Under the pieces are notes generated by a model. That model had not been told where the DNA came from and did no database searches. It saw only the letters and a program-made list of their open reading frames with translations. Shown here in pieces: positions 1 to 9,832 of a stretch of DNA of 27,753 nucleotides (position 1 is the stretch's first letter; each line of letters starts with the position of its first letter). The stretch is from Echinostoma caproni (taxonomy: Eukaryota; Platyhelminthes; Trematoda; Plagiorchiida; Echinostomatidae): assembly GCA_900618425.1 (NCBI GenBank), contig UZAN01046945.1:1-27753 (forward strand), in the 5' to 3' direction. Both the position numbers and the translations under genes were made by a program.

Positions 1-1785
1 TTGGCCATGTACTCTGAAGGCCCGACACTCAACTCTCGAGGCAGGCTGTTGACTTCTCATCGTTCCGTGAATGGCGTTGCCGACTCGGTGGTCTATTGAA
101 GATCTGGGGCAGTACGATCAAGGCGGACTCGGAATTACTGGGCCTCTAATCCGTAACCGGAACTAGAACTGGGTCTTACATTGCGCCAACCTTGCTGCCG
201 ATCGTCATGCATGGGTCGTCACCATTCGAGACATTCAAGAAGCCGGCTTATTCTCCCACAGGAGTTAGTCTTTCAAAAATAAGTAAGCAATTTAAAACCA
301 CTCGCCAGCACACTAATGTCGGAGCTTCTGCTCATTTGGATGCGTTTTTCGCAACATTTGACCTCCTCCTCATTGGAACTGTCGTTGGTTGGTGCATAGG
401 CAGAGATCAGGAATTCTTTTTGGTGTTTTTTTCGTCCGAACATTAATTACACCCCTGTTTCAGTTTGTACATCTATTAACCATGCGCCTCCGTGTACCGA
501 TATTAGTTGCCATTTGGATAAAGTGGTAGACAAAAGATAGGAAAGTTGGTATTAGAATGGAACAATCTGTGTTTGCTAAGATAATGAGTAAATGCACGAG
601 CTCCATTGTGCATGACGCTCAACCATATCACTCACTGTCTTCAACCAATAATTCCAATGATCCCGAATTCTTTACTCAGGGAGCCCAACGGGACCTACAT
701 GACCGAGTATCCTGGTCGGGGTTCTGAGGCCCTCGTGCTAGGCCTTGCTCGCGCTTGACTTACTTCAACCCACTACCTGCCTCATCAGACACCACACACG
801 GTGGCAATCTATTTGTTGACTCATGTAACATATATCCTACCGAACGAAATCTATAGGGGCCGACTACTTGCCCCAGTAGGCGGCCGCGATCACCTAAAGG
901 TCTGCACCTGACTTCAGCATTCCTCGCCCGATTTGCACACTAGAATCGTAGAATGCGACGCAGACAATGGTGCTCGAATATCGACAGTCTATCTTTATTC
1001 TGTTTTCGACATGGTCAAATTTCTTCTCTGTATGGCAACAATACTTCCGCTATGGTTCACACAAAAGGATTTGTCGCCTTTTTTCGGTATGATGTTCGAT
1101 TTACATCATCCCGCTGGAATTCATTTTCTCTCCCAAATTGGGCTTAGGAGTTTCATCAAATGAAGAACGAGAACGACTCTCCATGATTGTGATCCAATGG
1201 GAAGAGACTGTGCGTGTTACTTATTTCCAGGGAAACCTGTATTTCAGAGGAAGGACTGAATTCAACCGAAAGCATCTGCTTAGTGAAGGTATGGGTGGAT
1301 ACGTGTAATGTCTATGGGGTCCGGTTGAAATCAGCCCATCAATCAAGACGGTGTTGCTGATGATGAATCAGTGCGCCAACCGGATTCCCTAATTTCCTCT
1401 GTTAGGCCTACTTTCCTTGCACCCATATTCCTAATTAAATCGAAAAGAGTGCGACAATTACCAATAACTGCAGTCTTTTACATCTCTGCACTTTCCTACC
1501 CATGGGGGATTTGCGGGCTGTCATGTTTTCAATCATGAGGATGGATTCCGCAGGCAGCCGAGGTCGACGAGATCTATCGGGTATTCTTTGAACCTGAGCT
1601 AGAATCCGCCGTTGTTTTGATCGATATTTGCATTGCTTCCTTGATTTGAATTAAATATTCATTGGGTCCTTTTGCTTGTGGCTGATCTGAGAGGTAAGCA
1701 GAGAGTTGCGTCTTGTAGTCCGATTAGTTACTGCTGCTAACAGTGTATCGTGGGTATCCGTTTCTGGCAGATTTATTGTGGTTGA
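1..1785. other. Unassigned sequence, no gene recognised
   Basis: There are only short open frames on both strands (up to 84 codons, 192-446 plus). None shows a motif I recognise. The first 200 bases are visibly more GC-rich than what follows and have a fairly open minus frame, so an old repeat is possible. No tandem repeat or RNA gene was seen. Confidence 0.4.
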
Positions 1786-2193
1786 TTACCAGGCGTAAAG
1801 AGAATTAAGGCTCGTAACAATGAATGGTCTGTATCCAAGGTTCTTGATCAGTGAGAGCGTCAGTATTGAATGGTCCCACACTAACGGTCGCCGATGGCAG
1901 TGCGGTCGGTTTGAGTCCATCGATATGAAGAGACAGGCGGTTTCCATGTAAGATGCTACCGTTTCTCGCGCGAAAAGTTGACCTTTAATAAGAACCATTC
2001 TTGCAAAATTGAAGTAGGCGATCTCTGGTTTCCATACACTTGGCTGGGATTACATCTGCACCGCCAAGAATCCCTTCTGATTTGTCCAGGGATCACATCA
2101 GTTGTGCGCTGTTCGTATCCGTGGGCTACAAATAAAGCTTCCATGTCTATTCGTTGTATCGGTGTGTGCACCAAAAGATTGCAGTTCGCGTGA
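1786..2193 (-). other. Unrecognised overlapping open frames (possible decayed repeat)
   Basis: Two minus-strand frames (1956-2174, 72 codons; 1786-1998, 70 codons) run head to tail with a short overlap, as expected of one older reading frame broken by a frameshift. A plus-strand frame (1978-2193) overlaps them. No family motif was recognised. The block lies just beyond the 3' end of the RTE scrap at 2298, so it could be an older element into which that copy inserted. Confidence 0.25.
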
Positions 2194-2297
2194 AATCAAA
2201 GAGGAATTCTACAACGATTTTTCTTAATGGCTCCACAGTGTTCGATGGACGGATATCGTAGTAGCCCTTGGAAACTCCAATGCGTATGTGTGATCCT

Positions 2298-2357
2298 TCA
2301 TCATCATCGTACAGTGAAATACAGTGAGGCGAACTTCACCGATCGTTGCCAAACTCG
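2298..2357 (-). mobile_element. RTE-type element, 3'-terminal scrap
   Basis: About 60 bases closely match the 3' end of the RTE element at 26538-26610. Both share TCA trinucleotides followed by TGTACA/CGTACA-type sequence and the core cttcac(c/t)gatcg. In minus orientation the unit ends in (TGA)3, like the (TGA)6 end of the other copy. Short trinucleotide tails are typical of RTE-clade 3' termini. No RTE coding sequence is visible above 2360, so only the terminus is recognisable. Confidence 0.6.
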
Positions 2358-2359
2358 CT

Positions 2360-3140
2360 AAAACACTGAATCATGTTCAATGTGCTATTCGCTGGTGAAT
2401 TATTTGCCAGTCCGCTATCCGGGATCGGCCTTTAAACTCAAACACCCAATGAGACAGGAGGAACGTGGATGGCACAGTACCTTTGTGAGACCTGGATTAT
2501 CATTGCGTATAAACCACTGTTGTCGGGGATTCAGTCGATAAACGAGGCTTCGGCTTTATTATTTGGCACAAAATAAACTCCGCGCTAATCCATGAAGTGG
2601 GCTTCTTGGTCGCCTGATATTCGTAGGAAGTTGAACGAAGATCCATGTGGTCCTCTTGAGTAAATTGAATCTGCATCCTCGGGTAGACGAATCCGGTCGG
2701 TACGTCGAGATTAGATGTAACTCGCCACTTCAAGTTCCAGGGCTATGCACCCAGTTGCCTATTTTATTTCACTGTGTAACACAACAAACATGATTACTGC
2801 TCACGCGCACTCTCACTCGACTATCGAACTTACATTAGCAGTCGGACCCGAGACAGTATCACATGTACAAAATCAGGTGACTTATACGGAGTTTGTCCTG
2901 GAGTAGTTACATAGCTTTACTGGATGAGCCACAGTTGTTCGCTTGATAGGTGTGATTGGCCGATTTAGGAAAAAAATCATTTGATCTGGACATACAACTG
3001 GTGTATTGCGTTAATCGTTCATTCCGACCGCTCGGTATTTTTTAGCACGAACTATGCGGCTAAAATATCATGCAAGTCACCGTAATTTTGACAAAGAAAC
3101 CAATAGGGTGAATTTCGTCCGGGGCAGCTGTGTTTAAAGA
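2360..3140. other. Unassigned sequence
   Basis: It contains a 77-codon minus frame (2500-2733) with no recognisable motif, and AT-rich sequence. No gene, RNA or tandem repeat is supported. Confidence 0.4.
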
Positions 3141-3164
3141 AGTCCATATTGAACAAAATCAAAT

Positions 3165-3231
3165 AATTCCATTTCGCCTGTTCGCTGAGCTTGGCAAATT
3201 GCTAAGCTCGGCGAACAGGCGAAATGGAATT
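3165..3231. repeat. 67-nt near-perfect palindrome (long hairpin)
   Basis: Arms 3165-3197 and 3199-3231 are reverse complements at 31 of 33 positions around a single central base. The two differences (3186 and 3193) become G-U pairs in plus-strand RNA, so a transcript would fold into an unbroken stem. A further inverted pair, atattgaaca (3146-3155) and tgttcaatat (3258-3267), lies outside. A 13-bp perfect direct repeat, caaaatcaaataa, flanks the hairpin at 3154-3166 and 3273-3285. It could be a small mobile element, a cruciform-prone inverted duplication, or a small-RNA precursor. Confidence 0.85.
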
Positions 3232-3289
3232 CAGTTCAGCCGAGCTACGAGCACCGATGTTCAATATTTTGTCAAAATCAAATAACTTC

Positions 3290-4125
3290 CTCCAAAATTC
3301 GAGGAGTAAAATGAGGCGATGTTGTAAGGCAGAGTCTTAGGCTCATTGTTATCGATTCAACATTTGACCTATGATCCCTCTATCGGCGTCTGAAACAAGT
3401 ACCGCACTAGAGACAAATAACTGATGGAGATGTCACTTGTTTGCAAGTAATTCACATGAATGAGGATCATGAGAAGTTATGTTTCAATCGAACATCGAAC
3501 CCTCCGTTCTGAAGGTTAACCTATATGATGCCCAAAACGGAAACTGAGGCACAGACTTCTTCCATTTGGAAAAGAATTTACGATGTGCAAATTAAGGTAA
3601 ACTAATGTTCATACAGGATGTGTTCAAAAATATTTTCAATCTTTGTGGAACTGGCCAAATTTTACCCCTTTCACGACGGTTGCTTGTGGAACGCGGTGGG
3701 CTTCCTCATCAATACCAGCCCTAGATTTTATTATGGTTTTCAGCGTCTGACGTACTATGTATACCCGTGACAGCCTCATTGGAGATGGTCATGGGGGAAT
3801 GGATTCTATGATTCTGGTGAGTATTAGTGTGCTTCATATCTACTTAACCTCGGAGATTCACTAGAATTGTCCATAGCGTGGTCTGGTGGGATTCCTGGAC
3901 TAATTTTTTTTCGATACAAAGCCGAATAATATCACATTTATCCATGAGTAACTGAAGAGTTAATCGATAGTTGTTATCTCAGTTAATTTTATTATGGGAA
4001 ATACCTACACGCGGTTTATTTCTTTGTCCCATATGGTTTTTGCACAACTGGATAGATGAGTGAATCATTGAGAGACAAGAAATTTAACAATTCTTTGGGG
4101 GGGAGGGTATAGCGCTACGAATGTC
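3290..4125. other. Unassigned AT-rich sequence
   Basis: No open frame of note and no recognisable element. Part of it next to 4125 may be the 3' untranslated tail of the minus-strand CR1 copy, which would end below 4130. A G-run (4097-4106) lies there. Confidence 0.35.
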
Positions 4126-4129
4126 AAAA

Positions 4130-5085
4130 TTTAAGACTTGACAAGTCTCATCCGGTTTATGCTTCAAGGAATCTATTGTGGGCACCGAAACACCAGGAGG
4201 TAATAGAGAATTTCAAATTCCAGACACTGCGTTCAAGTGACGTCATTTCAGTCGTTAATTTTGGAGCATAAATTTGAATGAATGCCCCCTGAGGTGAGTG
4301 TTGGGCGACAAGGTGAATAAGGTTCTGCATTGTTCGATACACGAAAATCAACTCTCTTCGAATCCGGCGTTACTGCGTAGAGTTAAATCCCAATGTTTCC
4401 AGTTTTCCCACAGGGGTCTTGGAGTGCCGTACCTTGACTATCTTAATGGACGTTCCAAATCTTACGATAGCAGCTACGGATTGAACGCTTGAATAGCGTG
4501 GGTCGAGGGCAAACGGACAACAAACGCAGGAACAGCATAGGATCAAATTTTCCGAAGACTCGCTTTAGTAAATCAGCATAACATGTGACTGCAGACGACA
4601 CGCTGGGGCAGCTTTTTTAGAACAACCTAAGTGTTCTTGAAAGATTACACCGATATCTATCCTATTCGTGGATTAGGGCGACTGGTCACATCCCTGGAAA
4701 TACGCGAACTCAGGCTCATAGCGAAGGGATACGGTCGTACAGTTCGATGCATGCAATTAAATGTCATTTTTGATTGACTATTTATAAGCAGCACTAGGAG
4801 TTCTCTGAAGCGCTAGGTTTTGTCACTGTCTTCCATATTCATGCATCGTCTGCAATCATTAAAGTTTGTGGCCCCTAGACGCTTGTTAGACAGTTTATGA
4901 AATTTAAAAAGAGTTGAGGGTCAAGCATGGATCCCTGTGAAACTCCTCAAGTTACGCTGATCGGAAGAGACCATGACCCAGAAACCCTAACTTCCATCGT
5001 GCGTTGCCGAAGAAATTCTTCTAGTCAACCCAGTACAAGTCCTCGAATTCTCTAATGGTGTAGTTTCCTTTAACTTTCATTAAAG
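4130..5085 (-). mobile_element. CR1-like non-LTR retrotransposon, RT and C-terminal part, decayed
   Basis: Read on the minus strand: LEEFLRQRTMEVRVSG (near 5030-4985), then RT motif B, GVSQGSMLDPQLFL (4946-4905), then motif C with the catalytic pair as IADD (Ala-Asp-Asp codons at 4853-4845). Downstream come DIGVIFQEHLG (near 4650), a stretch resembling the CR1 thumb, ELIFVYRTMQN (near 4350) and the C-terminal SVWNL followed, in another frame, by VPTIDSL. This order and wording are those of Jockey/CR1-clade polymerases. There are in-frame stops (for example just before motif B) and several frameshifts, so it is dead. The 5' half (ORF1, endonuclease) is absent, as in a usual 5'-truncated insertion. 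Confidence 0.85.
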
Positions 5086-5099
5086 ATATAATTTAACCG

Positions 5100-5424
5100 G
5101 CTAAATATTTAGTGACACAACTGACTATACGGAGACGGGAGTGAGAGTTAGATAGTCTGCACATTGCAGTGACATCGTGTGTGGACTCATGACTATCCCC
5201 AATCCTGTTAATCAATTGAAACTGCCAATGAATAGGTTGTCGTTATCATTTTCTATGGATTTGTAAAAGCAAATATGTTGATCAAAAACTTGAATGGATC
5301 AATTGTAATAAACCCAACAACCGGAATTGTAATCTGGCAAGAGTTATTCTAGCTTTCAAACGACATCGTTAACGCTTGACAGTATTTAGCACTTAAGAAT
5401 GTCTGTTTGAGATGAGGCACTTAC
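5100..5424. other. Unassigned sequence
   Basis: AT-rich, no recognisable element. If the 5425-5537 exon is real, this would be its following intron. Confidence 0.35.
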
Positions 5425-5537
5425 AACAGTCGGAAACGAAATCATACCAGTTTGAGCTACTGAACTTGCTGTCTCAATGGCGTTAGCTGCATTTTCTCTG
5501 CTCTGTGCGAACTCACTTTTCATTGCAGTCAGTAGAA
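5425..5537 (-). CDS. Candidate coding exon, unidentified gene
   Basis: The 113-nt minus-strand segment sits between an acceptor-like gaatgtcag and a consensus donor gtaagt. It holds a 37-codon open frame, preceded by two bases of a split codon, including LTAMKSEFAQSRENAANAIE and ending MISFPTV. The composition (Ala/Ser/Glu-rich, helix-like) looks coding, unlike the surrounding AT-rich sequence. I do not recognise the protein and found no partner exon nearby. It is downstream of OTUD6 on the same strand, so it would belong to a separate gene or be a chance frame. Confidence 0.33.
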
Positions 5538-5919
5538 CTGACATTCAACTTAGTGAAAATACAAATGTATACTCAACTTTCAGGAGGGGGGCTGACTAGG
5601 AAAATGTATAAATAGGGAAGATGGGCGCGGTGGACCTATTCGAATCCGGATCACCATTTTGATGAATTTAACTACTTGGCCACAACCACCCAACTTGATT
5701 CAGTTTGTATTGAACGCAAACCAACAGTGTAACAAAGCGCAGGAGTTATCTCGCTCTACGGTCTTTCCTTACGTATCGGTGATAGTGGATGTTAGTTACT
5801 TAGAGCACTTGTTCCTGCTACCTACCTCTTCAAGATCAAAGTCTATCAGAATCGTCAATATCATGATTATGTCTTCTACAAGCTTCGTTACCCATGCTAC
5901 GGCGCATCCGGTAAGCGAC

Positions 5920-8100
5920 GCGCCTCTGCAGCGGTCGGTGCCAAGAATGAGAACTGGACGTCCTCAACCCCTTCAACTTAGAAAGCACCTCTATATGGGA
6001 TGCTGGAACGTAAGAACCTTCTTGGGCATTGGGAATCAAGCAGTGACTATGCGCACGTTACACGACTACCGTGTAGATGTTGCATATTTATCCTTTGTAC
6101 GATTGACGGGCTCCGGCTCTTGTAGCATCAAGGTTCCCGGTTCCGATAGCCACCACTATTTTTACCATAGTGGCCCAGAAATTTCAGATCAACAGAGTGG
6201 CGCTAGCGCTGAACCAGCACGCCAACACTGCCTTACTCTCTTGGGAACCAATATCGTCCAGGATCACCGTAGCACGCTTCTGTAGTAACATTATTTTCAC
6301 TTTTCAACGCCATTCCCCTGATTCATGTAAAGGCCCTATTTTTATTTATTGTCCTCTATAACGAGATCGTATATTACCTCGAATATAGCACAATTTCCGG
6401 TGAGTTGTATTGTGCGCTTGGCTCTCTGTACACCGTTCTGCTGGCGGTCACATTACACCACTAATGCTCGTATCCGACTATGTTTCCAATCCGGTCTCTC
6501 TTTGGGAAACCTCGTGATATGCCCGATCGATAGTATTAATGAACGCGTTGCGCAACCCGTCCTAGGTGCTAAATTTCAAAGTTAATCCTACCAACCTCAC
6601 CATGATGGCAGTCTACGTCCCCACTCTACCATCTGACAGCGTCGTGAAGAACGAGTTTTACGGTAGTCTTAAGGAGGTAGAAATCGCGTCCCCAAGAGAG
6701 ATGGACTTATCGTGGCGGGAGACTGGAATGCTCGAATAGGTGGACAAGGACCTTCAACAAAATAATTGGGAAATTTAGACTAGGCAATGGCTGCGAAAAC
6801 GGCGACAGGCTAATTAATTTTTCTGATTTTAACTGGCTATTCATAACTAACATGTTTCCAGTACCCCAGGAAGCATCTTACCTGGTACTCCAACGACGGC
6901 GTAACAGCCCACCAGATCGACTATATCTTGATTCGGCCATGCTGGATCTCATCAGATTGTAGATCGTATCGCGGTGCCGAAGCTGGTAACAGAGATGGCT
7001 CTGACCACATGCTGGTTCGTGCGAAACTTCGCCTTCGGCTGACTACTCGTGTTAAGACCACCTCTCCAAGTCGCATCAACACTGGCCCATTGGGGGCGTA
7101 GCGATAAATCGAAAACACGGATGGATGAAATTGAAACCCGACTGGCAAATGAGTTTTCTCCACCCGTCAACGTAACAAACTCCACTGATATGCAGTGGTC
7201 CAGGATAAAAGCTGCAGTGAACAAACTTGGTACCATGCAACGCTGCTACAAAGATTGGATATCAGAGAAAACTATCCGTCTGTCCACCCTGGCCAGGGAC
7301 GTTCGTCTACCACGATGACCAGCGACTCAGAGGCGAAGCAACCCGCTTTGCAAAAAACAGATCGGCGCAACTACTGGAGCGGAATAGCGATCAAGATGAA
7401 AAACGCAGCCAGTGCATGTCACTTCGGAGACCTCTTTCGCCTCGTACGATCAGCGTTCGGTAGAAGGCAATCTTTACAACCCGTTCTGCGTGACTCCACC
7501 GAAGGATTGATCTTCGATATCAAAGTAGAATGACCAGATGGGTAGAACATTTTAGTCAACTTCTCAGTCATCCGCTTGGTGATCCGGCGGATAGTCATCC
7601 CGATTTGGCGTCCCAATACGAGGTTCACTGTGATACTCCAACCGTAGCGGAAATAGCTGCAGTGATCGATCGCTTGAAGTCTGGTGAAGACGGAATCCAG
7701 GGAGAAATCTATAAGAAATGCCTTCAGGTGGTCACCAAGCTGCTTCACTCTCTCGCTCTATTTGGGAGAGCGAAACATGTCAGACTGATTGGAACACCTC
7801 GGTTTTGCTTCCGTTTCCCAAGAAGGGCGACAAGACACTTAGCGAGAATTATCGGGGCATCAGTCTGCTAGATGTGGCTGCAAAAGCGTTTGACCAGCTC
7901 CTGCTTAATCGTTGTGTTACAGTGAGGCTTCCAACCCGGCAAAGGATGTATCGATCAGATTTTCGTCCTAAGGCGTTTTCTAGAACACCTATAAAGGTTT
8001 CAGCGCCCCACCGCTACATGCTTTATTGAATTTCGCGCCGCATTCGATTCAGTGGACCGCGAGTCACTATGGAAGATGATGCTTGCAGATGGCGTCTTAC
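5920..8100 (+). pseudogene. RTE-type non-LTR retrotransposon (AP endonuclease to RT motif A), decayed
   Basis: The product would be an apurinic-type endonuclease joined to reverse transcriptase. Endonuclease: MGCWNVRTF at 5995, YHSGP near 6165, then frame +2 NRVALALNQHANTALLSWEP (from about 6191). After an interruption, VYVPTLPSDS (near 6615), GDWNAR (6718-6735), QIDYIL (6913-6930) and SDHMLV (7000-7017). Linker: YKDWISEKTIRLSTLARD (near 7250) and NYWSGIA (7369). RT: KKGDKTLSENYRGISLLDVA (near 7820) and motif A, IEFRAAFDSVDRESLW (near 8030-8075). Several frameshifts and stops occur. The endonuclease Glu position reads Phe (LSFVRL instead of LSEVRI), and the first motif-A Asp reads Glu. Homology fades at about 8095, so the rest of RT is missing. 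An open stretch from 5659 may include 5' leader. Wording differs from the right-edge element, so this is probably another RTE lineage. Confidence 0.88.
6291..6590. mobile_element. Insertion of about 300 bp inside the RTE endonuclease
   Basis: Endonuclease homology stops after ARFCSNI (about 6290) and resumes with NLTMMAVYVPTLP at about 6592, although in related elements these blocks are adjacent. The intervening bases show no RTE motif, no GT-AG pattern at the edges and no obvious terminal repeats. An insertion of unknown type after the RTE copy landed is the simplest reading. Edges are accurate to about 10 bases. Confidence 0.5.
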
Positions 8101-9774
8101 TGTGGTGGAAAACTGCGGCTGTGCAAATCGGTGATTAAGACAGCATCAGGTGGGACTCAAGACTGTTGCGTAGTGTGTAAAACAAGGGAATCCAAATATG
8201 TTATATTCTTAAATCTCGGAGTAAGCCAACATCAGTCGATGACTACCGACAAGAATTATGAGATACACGTTTACTTCCTTACTTTGAATTCCACATAGGC
8301 TTTGTGCTTGTCATAAATGGTAAAAAGAAGCCGTCCAGTGATCATACACTAACTTCAGACAGGAGTATGAGGAAATAAGATCTGTCTGGTGCTTTCCATC
8401 TCCCTAATTGAGACCTAAAATAGGAGAGTAATCTTTCATTGGAAACGCGAAGGTGTACGGCCTTTTGGACTCCTGAGCTAGGTCACAAACAAAAATGGAA
8501 AATTAAACACAAAACACGTTATTTTTGTCCAAATTATTTCAATCTGGTTTGTGCCTCTTTTTATTTCTCGATCGTGTGCTGGTACCTTCCTTGCTCCAAA
8601 ATCGGCATAGATATACTGGTCGAACGTCTGATTGATACACAACTAAGGATCAGAGTATGTGGTACGGTTGACTGTCTGAAGATCGCATTGATACAGGTTC
8701 TTGAAGGGATTCGGTTACAGAAAAGAATGGGGGCAGATAATCTCAGCTCGATAGGGTCTTGGCGCCAAAGAACTACACACAATTAAATTCCATGACTTTA
8801 GACCTAATTTCCCACGCCCAAAACTACATTATTGACTGCGTGGCATAAGCGAATAAAACAGTGAACCGATATAGTATAGCTCCGGATTGTTGGGTAGGGT
8901 TCACCACAGTTATGTTTGCTGGAGAAATCGATTCAGGTGTTAGGCTACTCGTGCAAAGATTCCGATTGCAAACAGGACGGTTCAGATAATTGAATGTCTT
9001 GGTAAGTTTGTGTGGATAACCACTAGACTAAGGGTAGAGTGCTTGAGGAAACTGATTGAATGAGAAAATGGTATATCAAACTACCGGTTAGGCCCCTCTC
9101 TCGATTGAGATGTGTAAACGATCTAAGTGGTCGGTCAGGTTTTCTTATACCATCATGCCAGCGTTTGTTCTACTTATCTTACATGACTGGAGAAATCTCG
9201 TACGTCCAGGAAGTCTCGCCAATTATACGCATAATACACAAGATAGTCACCTCACTCAATGAAAGTAACGGCCGAAACTATCTAGCGTAGCTTGTTTGTT
9301 TGCCTCACTAGACTTTTATAACGCTGTGCAGAAGAGAATGCTAAATCGCTGTATTAACTAATAGTGATATACCTACAACGACCAAATTTTCGGGAAGAAG
9401 TTCCACTGATTTCCAAAAATTATGAAAAGCACCAAAAGCACGAGCACAGCTCAGAAGAACAAAACAAAATGAGGAACAATCGATTCCGTACAGTGTGCAC
9501 CCTATCTACAATCAGAGTATTGTATCTTCCCCCAGCGCGTAGGGGTGAACCGATCAGCGTGTCATGGCCATAAACGAGCGCTGCAGCTGTCCAATGAGAC
9601 TGCATCATGGAAAGCAAAACATGAAAGCCACTAGATAAGCACCCCGCGATCGGTCATCCAATCGGTATCAGGAACGGGGGAGGGGAAGGGACGGTGAGAG
9701 CCTGAGCGTCATACGATCCACGATGGGCAACGTCTGAATGATGGAGACAGTTTTGTGTACAGGGGCGAAGAAAG
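8100..9774. other. Unassigned sequence, partly OTUD6 3' UTR
   Basis: Short open frames (8439-8786 plus, 115 codons; 9060-9290 plus, 76 codons) carry no recognised motif. The part just below 9775 should be the OTUD6 3' UTR (minus strand). No canonical polyadenylation signal was seen within a few hundred bases. Confidence 0.35.
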
Positions 9775-9832
9775 TCAAACAGGTATGCAGGAGTTGTAGT
9801 GTTCACCCAGTGCATACACATGTCTGTGATAG
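9775..9832 (-). CDS. OTUD6B: OTUD6 terminal exon (catalytic His)
   Basis: The exon is 58 nt after acceptor ttcccttgcag. Its first base completes the split Val codon, then it reads YHRHVYALGEHYNSCIPV and TGA (complement of 9775-9777). The GEHYNS block holds the OTU catalytic His. The protein stops shortly after it, so the tail is shorter than in human OTUD6B. The 3' UTR lies below 9775, but its end is not visible. Confidence 0.93.
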
